Origin: Kocuria sp.
Lineage (GTDB): Bacteria; Actinomycetota; Actinomycetes; Actinomycetales; Micrococcaceae
Length of the DNA: 32,883 nt
Assembly (NCBI GenBank): GCA_030454085.1
Contig: JAKDJD010000027.1
Coordinates: forward strand, 1 to 32,883
Reading direction: 5' to 3'
The translations under genes and the position numbers were made by a program. Below, one piece after another: positions 15,784 through 24,791 of the stretch. A model generated the notes under the pieces. It did no database searches. It worked only from the letters and a program-made list of their open reading frames with translations, and had not been told where the DNA came from. How positions within the stretch are numbered: the first letter of the stretch is position 1; the number at the start of each line of letters is the position of its first letter.

Positions 15784-15895
15784 GAACTTTTGTGATCCAC
15801 ATTGCATCGAGGTGACGCCGGAAGCGTCCCATCGAGCTGGTGTCCGTGGGCCACGTGCCCAGGATGCCCCGTATCAGCCGTAAGGAGAAAACGAC

Positions 15896-17578
15896 ATGCA
15901 CGAGGTTTCTTCGCCCGAGCACCAGGCCCGCCCGGTTTCCGCGCCTCGCGGTACCGAACTCAACACCCTGGGGTGGCAGCAGGAAGGCGCTCTGCGCATG
16001 CTCATGAACAACCTTGATCCCGAGGTTGCCGAGCATCCGGATGCCCTCGTGGTGTACGGCGGAACCGGGCAGGCGGCTCGCACGTGGGAGGCCTATGACG
16101 GCATCGTCCGCACCCTGAAGACCTTGAAGTCGGATGAAACCCTTCTGGTCCAGTCCGGCAAGCCGGTCGGCGTCTTCCGGACCAACGAGTGGGCCCCCCG
16201 CGTGCTGATCGCCAACTCCAACCTCGTGGGCGACTGGGCCAACTGGGAGGACTTCCGCAAACTCGAGGCCGAGGGCCTGATGATGTACGGCCAGATGACC
16301 GCCGGCTCCTGGATCTATATCGGGACCCAGGGAATTCTTCAGGGAACGTTCGAGACCTTCGGCGCCGTCGCCCGCAAACGTTTCGACGGGACACTGGCCG
16401 GAACCATCACGCTGACCGCGGGGCTTGGCGGAATGGGCGGTGCCCAGCCCCTGGCCGTGACGATGAACGAGGGTGTTGCGATCTGCGTGGACTGCGACGT
16501 CACGCGCATCGACCGCCGCATCGAACATCGGTACCTGGACGTCAAGGCAGACAACCTGGACCACGCCCTGGCGCTGGCCATCGAGGCCCGTGACGCCAAG
16601 AAGCCGTTGTCCATCGGCCTGGAAGGCAATGCGGCGGAGATCTTCCCCGAGCTCCTCAAGCGCGATGCACCCATCGATATCGTGACCGACCAGACCTCCG
16701 CCCACGATCCGCTGGCCTACCTCCCCACGGAAATCCCGTTCGCCGAGATGAAGCAGGAGGCGCAGCGCGACCCGCAGCTGTTCACCAAGAAGTCCCGGGA
16801 GTCGATGGCCGCACAGGTGCAGGCCATGGTCGAGTTCCAGGACCGCGGTGCCGAGGTTTTCGATTACGGCAACTCGATTCGGGACGAGGCCCGCAAGGCC
16901 GGCTACGACCGCGCCTTCGAATTCCCTGGCTTCGTGCCCGCTTACATCCGCCCGCTGTTCGAAGAGGGCCTGGGCCCGTTCCGCTGGGCGGCGCTGTCCG
17001 GTGACCCCAAGGACATCGAGGCCACCGACCGCGCGCTCTTGGAGCTCTTCCCTGAGAACGACCACTTGCGTCGCTGGATCACGATGGCCGAGGAAAGGGT
17101 TGCTTACGAGGGCCTTCCCGCACGGATCTGCTGGCTCGGTTACGGCGAGCGGCACCGCGCTGGCCTCAAATTCAACGAAATGGTGGCCAACGGTGAGCTC
17201 TCGGCACCCGTCGCCATAGGACGCGACCACCTTGACTCCGGATCCGTGGCCTCGCCGTATCGTGAGACCGAGGCCATGAAGGACGGTTCGGACGCCGTCG
17301 CGGACTGGCCCCTGCTCAACGCGCTGGTGAACACCTCCTCCGGGGCATCGTGGGTCTCGATCCACCACGGCGGTGGTGTCGGCATGGGGCGTTCCATCCA
17401 CGCCGGGCAGGTGTGCATCGCGGACGGCAGCGAGTTGGCAGCGCAGAAGCTCGAACGGGTTCTGACCAATGACCCCGGGATGGGCGTGATCCGTCACGTG
17501 GACGCGGGATACGAACACGCGGCCACTGTTGCCGAAGAGCGCGGCGTCCGCATCCCGATGACGGAAGGCAATGCATGA
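15896..17578 (+). CDS. hutU: Urocanate hydratase (urocanase)
   Basis: A 560-residue cytoplasmic enzyme converting urocanate to 4-imidazolone-5-propanoate, the second step of histidine breakdown, with NAD+ as tightly bound electrophile. Hallmarks seen: [22 protein letters not shown] and [20 protein letters not shown] at the N-terminus, [27 protein letters not shown], the dinucleotide-binding loop G176-LGGMGGAQP, and the conserved cysteine region [14 protein letters not shown] with Cys412 (equivalent of Cys410 in Pseudomonas). Length is normal. The ATG follows AAGGAG. It is first of the operon, after a ~120-base leader containing small hairpins (for example TGGGC-CACGT-GCCCA at 15847-15861), and its stop overlaps the hutI start. 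Confidence 0.98.
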   Translation: MHEVSSPEHQARPVSAPRGTELNTLGWQQEGALRMLMNNLDPEVAEHPDALVVYGGTGQAARTWEAYDGIVRTLKTLKSDETLLVQSGKPVGVFRTNEWAPRVLIANSNLVGDWANWEDFRKLEAEGLMMYGQMTAGSWIYIGTQGILQGTFETFGAVARKRFDGTLAGTITLTAGLGGMGGAQPLAVTMNEGVAICVDCDVTRIDRRIEHRYLDVKADNLDHALALAIEARDAKKPLSIGLEGNAAEIFPELLKRDAPIDIVTDQTSAHDPLAYLPTEIPFAEMKQEAQRDPQLFTKKSRESMAAQVQAMVEFQDRGAEVFDYGNSIRDEARKAGYDRAFEFPGFVPAYIRPLFEEGLGPFRWAALSGDPKDIEATDRALLELFPENDHLRRWITMAEERVAYEGLPARICWLGYGERHRAGLKFNEMVANGELSAPVAIGRDHLDSGSVASPYRETEAMKDGSDAVADWPLLNALVNTSSGASWVSIHHGGGVGMGRSIHAGQVCIADGSELAAQKLERVLTNDPGMGVIRHVDAGYEHAATVAEERGVRIPMTEGNA

Positions 17579-18768
17579 CATCGACTCTGCTGACAGGCAT
17601 ATCCGAACTCGTGACCAACGATCCCGGGCTCGGACGGGGAAAGCTCGGGATCGTGGACGAGGCGGCGGTGGTCATCGAGGACGACGCCGTCGCCTGGGTC
17701 GGGCCAGCGGACAAGGCGCCGTCCACGGATGCCAAGCACGACTTCCACGGCAGGGCCGTTCTGCCCGGTTTCGTGGAATCGCACTCCCACATGGTGTTCT
17801 CCGGAGACCGGTCGGAAGAGTTCGCGGCGCGGATGGCCGGAGAGAAGTACACCGCGGGCGGCATTCGCGGCACGGTCAAGCACACCCGACAGGCCTCCGA
17901 AGAGGAACTCCGGGACAACATGCGTCGCCTGCTCGACGAGTCGTTGCGTTCGGGAACCACCACGGTCGAATGCAAGTCCGGCTACGGTCAATCGGTCGAG
18001 GCCGAGTTGCGCAGCCTCGAGGTCGCCCGGTCGCTGACCGACGAGGTCACCCTGCTCGCGGCCCATGTGGTGCCCCCGGAATACGAAGGAAACACCGAAG
18101 AATACGTGCGGGTTGCCTGCGAGGAGATCATTCCCCGTTGCGCGCCGCTCGCCCGGTGGATCGATGTATTCTGCGAACAGGGTGCCTTCGACGAGGACCA
18201 GTCGCGCCGCGTCCTCCAGGCAGGCATCGATCACGGGCTCACGCCCCGCGTCCACGGGAACCAATTGCATCAGGGGCCGGGCGTCCGGCTCGCGGTGGAG
18301 CTCGGCGCGGCGTCCGTGGACCACGTGGTCCACATCGATTCTGAGGACATCGAGACCCTGGCCGGAAGCGAGACCGTGGCCACGCTCCTGCCCGGAGCCG
18401 ATTTCTCGACCCGCAACGCCTATCCGGATGCGCGCGCCCTGATCGACGCCGGGGTCACCGTGGCTCTCGGCGCGGACTGCAATCCCGGAACCAGCTACAC
18501 CACCAACATGCCGTTCTGCATCGCCATTGCCGTGCGAGACCTTCACATGACCGCCGACGAGGCCGTTTGGGCCGCAACGGCCGGCGGTGCCCGCGCACTT
18601 CGCCGCGAGGACGTCGGAGTCGTGCGCCCGGGTGCGCGGGCCGATCTCATGGCCCTCGACGCGCCGAACCACCTTCACCTGGCGTATCGTCCCGGCGTTC
18701 CCCTGGTCTCGTCGGTGTGGCAAGCAGGCCGGCTCAAGTACTCGGCATCGGAGGTCAAGCATGACTGA
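17575..18768 (+). CDS. hutI: Imidazolonepropionase
   Basis: A 397-residue amidohydrolase that opens imidazolonepropionate to N-formimino-L-glutamate, third step of the pathway. The metal-binding H70-S-H72 (in [12 protein letters not shown]), the later histidines in [12 protein letters not shown] and VDHVVHID, and the aspartate in [18 protein letters not shown] are those of the HutI family; [16 protein letters not shown] and [16 protein letters not shown] are also typical. It starts within the hutU stop (ATGA at 17575-17578), so the two are translationally coupled, and its own end overlaps hutG by eight bases. Confidence 0.97.
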   Translation: MTSTLLTGISELVTNDPGLGRGKLGIVDEAAVVIEDDAVAWVGPADKAPSTDAKHDFHGRAVLPGFVESHSHMVFSGDRSEEFAARMAGEKYTAGGIRGTVKHTRQASEEELRDNMRRLLDESLRSGTTTVECKSGYGQSVEAELRSLEVARSLTDEVTLLAAHVVPPEYEGNTEEYVRVACEEIIPRCAPLARWIDVFCEQGAFDEDQSRRVLQAGIDHGLTPRVHGNQLHQGPGVRLAVELGAASVDHVVHIDSEDIETLAGSETVATLLPGADFSTRNAYPDARALIDAGVTVALGADCNPGTSYTTNMPFCIAIAVRDLHMTADEAVWAATAGGARALRREDVGVVRPGARADLMALDAPNHLHLAYRPGVPLVSSVWQAGRLKYSASEVKHD

Positions 18769-19771
18769 CAGCACGGCACCCGAACTTCGTGTAGACGAGC
18801 CCGCGCCCGCCTGGACCGGGAGAACCGACGGTCAGGGCACCGAACACCTCCGGTGGCACCAAGTGGTGCGTCCGTACGAGGGAGCACGCACGGAGAATCG
18901 GGGCGGCGTCGTCTTCCTCGGCTTCTCGAGCGACGAGGGCGTCGAACGCAATAAAGGGCGTCGAGGCTCATCAGAAGGTCCGGAAGCATTGCGGGCAGCC
19001 CTCGGCGGGCTCGCCATAGCCGGCCGGGACTCCGATATTCGGGCCTGGGACGCAGGTACGGTCGCCGTCACCGACGACCGGATGGAAGAAGGTCAGGAGC
19101 GCTTGGGCGCGGCCGTGACCACCCTGCTGGATGAGGGCCGGCTCCCCATCGTCCTGGGCGGCGGCCACGAGATCGCGTTCGGCACGTACCAGGGTGTCTC
19201 GAACTCTGCCACTCGACAGGGCAAGAAACTCGGTGTTCTGAACCTGGATGCCCACTTCGATCTCCGCCCCGACCCGGTTCCCTCATCGGGGACTCCGTTC
19301 CGCCAAATGCTCGAAGCCGAGGAGGCGGCCGGCACGGCGATGCAGTACGCCGTCCTGGGGATCAGCCAGCCGAGCAACACACAGATCCTCTTCGACACCG
19401 CCGAGAAGTACGGCGTCCAGTACATGCTGGACGAAGACTGCTCCGTGACCCATGCGCCGGAAGTCCGCCGTTTCGTCGAATCCTTCCTGGACGGCGTGGA
19501 CCTGGTGTACCTGACCATCGATCTCGACGGCCTCCCGGCATCGACCGCCCCGGGGGTCAGCGCCCCCGCGGCCTACGGTGTTCCGCTCGAGATCGTCCAA
19601 CTGGCCTGCGACATCGTCGCGTCGAGCGGCAAGCTCGCCGTGTGCGACGTCGCCGAGCTGAACCCGAAGTACGACGTCGACGGCCGGACCGCACGCAGCG
19701 CCGCGCGCTTGGTCCACCGCATCGCCACCACCGCGCAGAACACGAGTGCGCACCAGCAGGAGGAGCAATGA
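18761..19771 (+). CDS. hutG: Formimidoylglutamase
   Basis: A 336-residue member of the arginase/agmatinase (ureohydrolase) family. The binuclear Mn sites are visible: GGGH136E, D163-A-H165-F-D167 and D254-L-D256. In the hut context it hydrolyses N-formimino-L-glutamate to L-glutamate and formamide, giving the one-step final branch of the pathway. The ATG at 18761 lies inside the end of hutI (eight-base overlap); an open frame reaches further upstream but only as shadow of hutI. The first ~55 residues are a family-typical extension before the GVVFLGFSSDEGVERNKGRR block. An AGGAGGAG element for hutH sits in its last codons. Confidence 0.95.
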   Translation: MTDSTAPELRVDEPAPAWTGRTDGQGTEHLRWHQVVRPYEGARTENRGGVVFLGFSSDEGVERNKGRRGSSEGPEALRAALGGLAIAGRDSDIRAWDAGTVAVTDDRMEEGQERLGAAVTTLLDEGRLPIVLGGGHEIAFGTYQGVSNSATRQGKKLGVLNLDAHFDLRPDPVPSSGTPFRQMLEAEEAAGTAMQYAVLGISQPSNTQILFDTAEKYGVQYMLDEDCSVTHAPEVRRFVESFLDGVDLVYLTIDLDGLPASTAPGVSAPAAYGVPLEIVQLACDIVASSGKLAVCDVAELNPKYDVDGRTARSAARLVHRIATTAQNTSAHQQEEQ

Positions 19772-21342
19772 ACGAAGACCAGCACAGCCACGGTGAGCAG
19801 GGCAGGCGCGAGGTCGTCGTCGGCATCGGCCCGGTCAGCATCCAGGACATCGTTGACGTCGCGCGTCACGATGCCCCGGTGCGCATCTCCGACGACGCTC
19901 TCGAGGCTATCGCCGAGACGAGCGCACGGATTCGTGAACTGGCCGGTTTCGAACGTCCCGTTTACGGGGTCTCCACCGGATTCGGCGCGCTCGCGACCCG
20001 CCACATCCCGCAGAACATGCGTCGCCAGCTTCAGCGGAGCCTGATCCGCTCGCACGCCGCAGGGTCGGGCCCCGAAGTCGAGCGCGAGGTCATCAGGGCC
20101 TTGATGCTGCTCCGACTGTCCACTCTGGCCACGGGACGCACCGGAGTTCGTCCCGAGGTCGCACAGGCCTACGCCGGAATGCTCTCGGCAGGGATCACGC
20201 CCGTGGTGCACGAATACGGATCGCTGGGCTGCTCCGGTGACCTGGCGCCTCTGGCCCACTGCGCGCTCGCCGTGATTGGTGAAGGGCCGGTCAGGACCAG
20301 GGACGGAGAGTTGACGACCTCGGCTGAAGCCCTCTCCGAGGCCGGTCTGGAGCCGGTGGAACTCGCGGAGAAGGAAGGCCTCGCGCTCATCAACGGCACC
20401 GACGGCATGTTGGGGCAGTTGGTCCTGGCCATCTCCGATTTGGACCGCCTGATGAGGTTGGCGGACCTGGCCGCGGCAATGTCGGTCGAGGGGCAGCTCG
20501 GCACGGACCGGGTGTTCCAAGCAGACCTCCAGGCGCTCCGCCCGCACCCCGGGCAGGCGGCCTCCGCGGCGAACATGTCCGCGATCCTCGCCGATTCCGG
20601 AATCGTGTTCAGCCACAAGGGCGATGATTGCACCTACGTCCAGGACGCCTACTCACTTCGGTGCTCGCCCCAGGTGGCTGGCGCGGCCCGAGACACGATC
20701 GAGCACGCCCGCATGGTCGCCGGTCGCGAACTCGCCTCGGCGGTGGACAACCCCGTGGTCACCCTGGACGGACGCGTCGAGTCCAACGGCAATTTCCACG
20801 GCGCGCCCGTCGCCTACGTGCTGGACTTCCTGGCGATCGCCGTGGCCGACACCGCCTCCATCTCGGAACGCCGCACCGACCGTTTCCTCGACGCCGCGAG
20901 GAACCGGGGCCTGCCTCCGTTCCTGGCGGACGACGCCGGTGTCGACTCCGGCCACATGATTGCCCAGTACACTCAGGCGGCCGTGGTCTCCGAGCTGAAG
21001 CGTCTCGCGAATCCGGCCTCGGTCGATTCGATTCCGTCTTCGGCCATGCAGGAAGACCACGTCTCGATGGGCTGGTCCGCTGCGCGCAAGTTGCGCAAGG
21101 CCATCGACGGTCTGACCCGGGTCCTCGCGATCGAGATCCTCACGGCCGCGCGCGGCATCGACCTGAGAGAACCCGAGGCATCGCCGGCGACGGCTCGAGT
21201 CATCGCGGCCATCCGGGAGTCCGGAGTTCAGGGACCGGGCACGGACCGGTTCCTCGCGCCGGAAATCGAGAGCGTCGTCCAGCTCGTCTCGTCCGGGGCC
21301 CTTCTGGACGCCGTCGAATCCGTCACGGGCAGGCTCCAGTAA
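19768..21342 (+). CDS. hutH: Histidine ammonia-lyase
   Basis: A 524-residue lyase that releases ammonia from L-histidine to give urocanate, the first committed step. Seen: YGVSTGFGALATRHIP (the catalytic Tyr loop, residues ~66-80), the cofactor tripeptide Cys155-Ser156-Gly157 in GSLGCSGDLAPLAH, which cyclises to the MIO electrophile, LINGTDGMLGQLVLAI, and SIPSSAMQEDHVSMGW. The first MIO residue is Cys rather than the Ala of Pseudomonas HutH; I recall Cys in actinobacterial enzymes as well. The start overlaps the hutG stop (ATGA, 19768-19771) with a strong AGGAGGAG. It is the last gene of the operon although it catalyses the first step. Confidence 0.97.
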   Translation: MNEDQHSHGEQGRREVVVGIGPVSIQDIVDVARHDAPVRISDDALEAIAETSARIRELAGFERPVYGVSTGFGALATRHIPQNMRRQLQRSLIRSHAAGSGPEVEREVIRALMLLRLSTLATGRTGVRPEVAQAYAGMLSAGITPVVHEYGSLGCSGDLAPLAHCALAVIGEGPVRTRDGELTTSAEALSEAGLEPVELAEKEGLALINGTDGMLGQLVLAISDLDRLMRLADLAAAMSVEGQLGTDRVFQADLQALRPHPGQAASAANMSAILADSGIVFSHKGDDCTYVQDAYSLRCSPQVAGAARDTIEHARMVAGRELASAVDNPVVTLDGRVESNGNFHGAPVAYVLDFLAIAVADTASISERRTDRFLDAARNRGLPPFLADDAGVDSGHMIAQYTQAAVVSELKRLANPASVDSIPSSAMQEDHVSMGWSAARKLRKAIDGLTRVLAIEILTAARGIDLREPEASPATARVIAAIRESGVQGPGTDRFLAPEIESVVQLVSSGALLDAVESVTGRLQ

Positions 21343-21353
21343 CCCGCAACGAT

Positions 21354-21387
21354 GCGTCCGGCGCTCGTCCAACGGAGTGTCGGACGC
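21354..21387. terminator. Weak hairpin between hutH and the converging Asp23-like gene
   Basis: GCGTCCG (21354-21360) and CGGACGC (21381-21387) form a 7-bp stem with a 20-base loop, placed between two converging stop codons (21342 and 21406). There is no T-tract on either side. Confidence 0.4.
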
Positions 21388-21405
21388 GTCGCCCCCCGGC
21401 GGCGC

Positions 21406-21783
21406 CTACTCGATCTCGCGAACGATGACCTGGTGGGAACCGGGTGCGACCCCACGCTCGATGAGCGTGTGATTGATCCTGGAGGCCACCTCCTGGGAAA
21501 TCATCAGGGGGTTTCCTGGTGCCTGGCGGCTCACCCAGACGGCAACCGTGAGCGAGGCCTTCCCGTCGACCTGGTCCAGGCGCAGTCCCCGGGTGTCTGG
21601 AGCCTGATCTTCCGCCGACGCCGGCTTCTTCCACAGCGTCCGCAGAAAATCGCCCACACTGGGCTCCCTCCTCGCGACGCCGGGCACGGCGTCGACCGCG
21701 CGGGCCACCGCTGCGAGCAGGTCGGCCGATCCTGTCTCCTCGGCCGCGGAATCCGGAGAACCCGTGGAGCGATCACTAGTCAT
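21406..21783 (-). CDS. Small Asp23/Gls24-like protein
   Basis: A 125-residue protein, soluble by composition. The C-terminal half (GKASLTVAVWVSRQAPGNPL ... ISQEVASRINHTLIERGVAP) has the strand-strand-helix pattern of Asp23/Gls24 proteins, but the match is weak and I infer it partly from context. The N-terminal half contains ADLLAAVARAVDAVPGV, which recalls the helix opening Asp23 domains. The start at 21783 is preceded by GAGGAT and overlaps the end of the upstream gene by eight bases; an ATG nine bases earlier lacks a spaced ribosome-binding site. It is the third gene of a coupled unit with the sigma factor and the anti-sigma/Asp23 protein, so it probably works with them. Confidence 0.7.
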   Translation of the reverse strand: MTSDRSTGSPDSAAEETGSADLLAAVARAVDAVPGVARREPSVGDFLRTLWKKPASAEDQAPDTRGLRLDQVDGKASLTVAVWVSRQAPGNPLMISQEVASRINHTLIERGVAPGSHQVIVREIE

Positions 21784-22327
21784 AGTGCACATCCTCTACC
21801 GTGAAGTCGACTTCGGCCACGCGAGCGCCGAGTTTGCGGGACACGGCGTCCACGACGGCGTCGCGAACGCTCCGGTCGAGAATCTCGACCACCGCGTCCG
21901 GGGCCATCACCACACCGATCGAGAGGCCCAGAATCTGGTGGCCGTGATCGGGGGTCGCAATGGTCCTGACCCTGCACCGGCGCGCCGTGAAGTCCGGGAA
22001 GGTATCGACCGTTTCGCGCGCTGTGCGGGCAATCAGCATCTCGCTGAAGGAGACGGTCGCCGCAGGTTCTCGGTGCACCGGTATGTCCGCCCCGCGGCGA
22101 AGATTGCTTCGTGCGAAGTCGACGATGCGGCGTCGAACATGTGGCTCGATCTCCAGCGAGCTGTCCGCCTCCTGCGCCTCGCGGGCCAACCGATCCAGTT
22201 GTTTCAGCCGCTCGCGGACCTCACCGCAGTAGGGGCAATCGCGTTGATGGGCATCGGGTTCGGAGTCGACGGTCTCGCACACCGACTCGACCGTGCGTCC
22301 GCACTCGAGTGACTCGTCGTCCGTCAT
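21776..22327 (-). CDS. Anti-sigma-type zinc motif joined to an Asp23/Gls24-like domain
   Basis: A 183-residue protein. Near the N-terminus H27-x3-C31-x2-C34 (HQRDCPYC) is the zinc-binding motif of ZAS-type anti-sigma factors, followed by a helix rich in charged residues (EVRERLKQLDRLAREAQEA). Residues ~45-183 have the layout of Asp23/Gls24 domains: VRRRIVDFARSNLRRGA, then strands around HQILGLSIGVVMAPD, the helix VVEILDRSVRDAVVDAVSRKLG and a final strand AEVDFTVEDVHY. No membrane segment is present. The ATG at 22327 overlaps the sigma factor stop (ATGA on the minus strand), the classic coupling for sigma/anti-sigma pairs. The likely role is to hold the ECF sigma factor inactive and release it in response to the state of Asp23/AmaP at the envelope; this is inference. 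Confidence 0.78.
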   Translation of the reverse strand: MTDDESLECGRTVESVCETVDSEPDAHQRDCPYCGEVRERLKQLDRLAREAQEADSSLEIEPHVRRRIVDFARSNLRRGADIPVHREPAATVSFSEMLIARTARETVDTFPDFTARRCRVRTIATPDHGHQILGLSIGVVMAPDAVVEILDRSVRDAVVDAVSRKLGARVAEVDFTVEDVHYD

Positions 22328-22905
22328 TGCCACTCCTTCATCTCGTTGGCCAAAGTCTTGCGGGCTCGTGCCAGACGACCCCGCACCGTGGCTTCAGGGA
22401 TCGCCAGCGTCTGTGATATCTCGCCGTAGGAAAGCCCTGTCTGTTCCCGGAGAATCCAGCAGGCGCGCTGCTCGGCCGGGAGCTTCTGCAACATCGCCGA
22501 CAAGGCATCCATGCCCGAACGGTTCTCCGCGGCGCGCTGGGGATCCGAGGACGCCCGAGTATCCGTCCACACGGGGTTTCCGTCGGGAGCCTCGTCGATC
22601 GGAACCGTGGAATCGCGTCGAGGCGACCTGAGGATGTCCTTGCACTTGTTCACCGCCTGCCGGTAGAGCCACGTCGGGAAGGCCTGCGGGGTCTCCAGGA
22701 GGTCGAGCTTGACCCACGCGTTCATGAGGGACTCCTGGGCGACGTCTTCCGCATCGGCCCGATTCCCGAGAATACGGAACGCCAATCGCAAGAGCGGAGC
22801 CTGGTAGGTGTCCACGAGTTGTTCAAAGGAATCAATGTCGCCGTCCTGTGCACGGAGAACGAGCGTGGTGATGCGCTCGGAAGAGCCATTCCTGTCCGAA
22901 CTCAT
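22324..22905 (-). CDS. ECF RNA polymerase sigma factor
   Basis: A 193-residue sigma-70-family factor with only regions 2 and 4. Region 2 spans ~25-90 (DSFEQLVDTYQAPLLRLAFRILGNRADAEDVAQESLMNAWVKL, with the promoter-melting FPTWLYRQAVNKCKDILR). Region 4 spans ~135-190 (DALSAMLQKLPAEQRACWILREQTGLSYGEISQTLAIPEATVRGRLARARKTLA), a typical helix-turn-helix. The start at 22905 has GAGGGGG three bases away; upstream in-frame ATG at 22950 lacks support. It is the first gene of the minus-strand unit and faces the asp23/amaP genes across 186 bases, so these are its most likely targets. I could not pick out a convincing shared ECF -35/-10 pair by eye. Confidence 0.92.
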   Translation of the reverse strand: MSSDRNGSSERITTLVLRAQDGDIDSFEQLVDTYQAPLLRLAFRILGNRADAEDVAQESLMNAWVKLDLLETPQAFPTWLYRQAVNKCKDILRSPRRDSTVPIDEAPDGNPVWTDTRASSDPQRAAENRSGMDALSAMLQKLPAEQRACWILREQTGLSYGEISQTLAIPEATVRGRLARARKTLANEMKEWQ

Positions 22906-23091
22906 AGTCCCCCTCGACGTCGATCCATTTTTCGCCGCAATCGGCCGCATCCCTCACGGACCATACTTCCAGAATGAGCGCCGAAACTGCACCCTCAAAA
23001 AATTCTTCGAAAAACTTCGTGACGAATCAGCACACGGCCCGTCAGTATAAGTACAAGCCCGTTTCGACCAGAACTTAGGGAGTTAGAAATC

Positions 23092-23553
23092 ATGGCTACC
23101 GAAAACAACGTCAAGACCGCACAGCAGGGCAATGAGTCCGAGCGGAACAGCCCGTTGCAGACGTCCAAGGGCAACACGACCATCAACGACACCGTGGTGC
23201 AGAAGCTCGCCGGCGTCTCCGCCCGCGAGGTCCCCGGTGTCTACTCGATGGGCAATGCTGCCCGCCGTGCCTTCGATTCCATCTCCGAACGCATCCCCGG
23301 ATCGCAGACCAACGTCTCCGGCGGCGTATCCGTCGAGAAGGGTGAGAAGCAGGCGGCCATCGACCTGAGCATCGTCATCGACTACGGCACCTCCGTGGTC
23401 GATGTCGCCGACAGCATTCGTCGCAACGTGATCCGTACGGTCGAGCAGGCCACCGGATTGCAGGTCATCGAGGTCAACATCGATATCACCGACGTCCACC
23501 TCCCGAACGACGAGGACGACGACAAGGACTCCAACGACCGCGAACTCCAGTAA
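23092..23553 (+). CDS. Asp23/Gls24 family envelope stress response protein
   Basis: A 153-residue soluble protein. After a ~25-residue polar tail, the Asp23 domain runs from ~30 to 140: TTINDTVVQKLAGVSAREVPGVYSM, GGVSVEKGEKQAAIDLSIVIDYGTSVVDVADSIRRNVIRTVEQATGLQVIEVNIDITDVHL. An acidic tail (NDEDDDKDSND) follows. Family members are abundant, polymerise, and in staphylococci are held at the membrane by AmaP. The ATG has TTAGGGAG upstream. It is the first gene of the plus-strand unit and its TAA is followed nine bases on by a stable hairpin, suggesting that it is made in excess over the downstream genes. Confidence 0.92.
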   Translation: MATENNVKTAQQGNESERNSPLQTSKGNTTINDTVVQKLAGVSAREVPGVYSMGNAARRAFDSISERIPGSQTNVSGGVSVEKGEKQAAIDLSIVIDYGTSVVDVADSIRRNVIRTVEQATGLQVIEVNIDITDVHLPNDEDDDKDSNDRELQ

Positions 23554-23561
23554 TGAGAACG

Positions 23562-23587
23562 GGCCCCGAAGCCGAAGCTTCGGGGCC
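23562..23587 (+). terminator. Intra-operon hairpin after the first gls24 gene
   Basis: A perfect 11-bp stem, GGCCCCGAAGC (23562-23572) with GCTTCGGGGCC (23577-23587), closes a CGAA tetraloop. There is no T-tract, so it may be a partial terminator or a 3'-end stabiliser that lets the first gene be expressed more strongly than the four after it. Confidence 0.65.
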
Positions 23588-23617
23588 TGCCCTCGCACCA
23601 TGGAAAGGGATATCAGC

Positions 23618-23800
23618 ATGAAACCGAGCCAATTGGGACTCATCGTCGGTCTGGCGTTGGGAGCGATCGCCTTCTTCGGCGGATTCTTCGCATTCCTCGT
23701 CTCCGCCGTCTTCGCCGTGATCGGTGCGGGCGTCGGGCTCTTCCTGGAGGGTCGGCTGGATCTTCGCTCCATGACCGGCCGCGGCTCTGACAGGAGGTAG
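23618..23800 (+). CDS. Small membrane protein, DUF2273-like
   Basis: A 60-residue peptide with two hydrophobic segments (about residues 5-22 and 24-44: LIVGLALGAIAFFGGFFAF, VSAVFAVIGAGVGLFL) and a short basic tail. Size, hairpin topology and position beside gls24 and amaP fit the DUF2273 small integral membrane proteins of Asp23 loci. The start at 23618 follows GGAAAGGGAT; an ATG six codons upstream has no ribosome-binding site. Its last codons hold the AGGAGGT element of the next gene, two bases away, so translation is coupled. Confidence 0.7.
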   Translation: MKPSQLGLIVGLALGAIAFFGGFFAFLVSAVFAVIGAGVGLFLEGRLDLRSMTGRGSDRR

Positions 23801-23802
23801 AG

Positions 23803-24231
23803 ATGATGGCCAGCGCACATCGGCCGGCTCCGTCCCATCGCGAGGACGTCGGGTCGACCGACGGTTCCTCGTCGGCGGAGAGCCGCGGGGATCTTGTCAT
23901 CGCGGACCGCGTCGTCGAGAAGATCGCCGCGCAATGCGCCTCGGAAATCCCCGGCATCGGGGGTCGAGAGGGAGGTTTCCTCGGAGTGGGGAGCCATGCG
24001 GATCTGGATTCCCGGCCGCGCGTCAGGGTCGAACTGACCGGTTCGATCGCCGTATTGAGCGTGGACCTGGGCATCGAGTATCCGCTTCCCATCGAGGAAA
24101 CAACCGAAAGAGTCCGAGAGACTCTCGTGCGCAGGGTGTCCGACCTGGCCGGCGTCGACGTCCGGCAGGTGGATATCAGGGTCACGTATCTCGTGCCTCA
24201 GCGGGGCCGGAAGGAAAGGGTATTGCTGTGA
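23803..24231 (+). CDS. Asp23/Gls24 family protein (second paralogue)
   Basis: A 142-residue protein. Domain from ~28 to 135: GDLVIADRVVEKIAAQCASEIPGIGG, then RVRVELTGSIAVLSVDLGIEYPLPIEETTERVRETLVRRVSDLAGVDVRQVDIRVTYLV. It differs from the first paralogue in its basic end (QRGRKERVLL) and lack of an acidic tail, so the two may make a mixed assembly at the membrane. The start has AGGAGGT at four bases. The TGA overlaps the GTG of the next gene (24228-24231), indicating coupling. Confidence 0.88.
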   Translation: MMASAHRPAPSHREDVGSTDGSSSAESRGDLVIADRVVEKIAAQCASEIPGIGGREGGFLGVGSHADLDSRPRVRVELTGSIAVLSVDLGIEYPLPIEETTERVRETLVRRVSDLAGVDVRQVDIRVTYLVPQRGRKERVLL

Positions 24232-24791
24232 AATCACTTCGACGGCGCCCCTCTCGCGCCATACCGTCCGTAGTGGTGTTGATCCTTGTGCTGATTGTGG
24301 GCGTTGGCCTGCTGTGGGCCGGGATTCAGAAGCTGTCCACGGGACAGTGGTGGCCGCAACTGAGCAGCGCCGCGGATTCCGCGTCCTCCGCCTCGTGGAA
24401 CTCTGCTTGGGGGTGGGGTGCGGCTGCCGTTGCGGTGGTTCTCGGACTCATCCTGCTCCTGTGTGCAGTGTTGCCGGGCGGATTCAACGCGGCACGCCTG
24501 AACAGGCAGCCGGTGGATCCTGACTACTCCGGCGGCCCGATCGAGGCCGTGATCGGCAACCGGGGTCTGGCCACGCTGGCCTCATCCGCAGCGGCTCAGA
24601 TCGACGGCGTGTCGGGAGTCAAGTCATCGGCCACGGCCAAGTCCGTAACCGTCCGCGTGACGACGCCCTTGCACGAGAGTTCCGAACTCGTGGGCGAGGT
24701 CAAGGCCGCGGTCGAGGAGCGACTCGCCTCGGCGGATCTCACACGATTCCCGAAGGTGCGGGTCAGCGCACAGACCAAGGACGTGTCATGA
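24228..24791 (+). CDS. DUF6286 family Asp23-associated membrane protein
   Basis: A 187-residue protein with two transmembrane segments (~12-33 and ~58-82) and a C-terminal soluble domain from ~100 (PIEAVIGNRGLATLASSAAAQIDGVSGVKSSATAKSVTVRVTTPLHESSELVGEVKAAVEERL). The soluble part resembles the Asp23/AmaP fold and the whole matches the DUF6286 proteins found in actinobacterial Asp23 loci. The start is GTG at 24228, overlapping the previous stop; the open frame extends far upstream only as a shadow. The end overlaps the amaP start by four bases (ATGA). It probably forms a membrane platform with AmaP for the Gls24 proteins. Confidence 0.8.
   Translation: MKSLRRRPSRAIPSVVVLILVLIVGVGLLWAGIQKLSTGQWWPQLSSAADSASSASWNSAWGWGAAAVAVVLGLILLLCAVLPGGFNAARLNRQPVDPDYSGGPIEAVIGNRGLATLASSAAAQIDGVSGVKSSATAKSVTVRVTTPLHESSELVGEVKAAVEERLASADLTRFPKVRVSAQTKDVS

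Noticed and set aside
15770..17581. Long minus-strand open frame (about 600 codons) across hutU
   Set aside because: It is fully antisense to hutU, whose motifs, ribosome-binding site and operon context are certain. High-GC codon bias commonly keeps the opposite frame free of stops.
17494..18774. Minus-strand open frame of ~426 codons across hutI
   Set aside because: Antisense shadow of hutI with no start signal or family resemblance.
22906..23091. Shared ECF-type promoter motif between the sigma gene and the gls24 gene
   Set aside because: A TATAAG at 23046-23051 could be a -10 for gls24, but no matching GGAAC-type -35 or mirrored copy for the sigma gene could be identified by eye.
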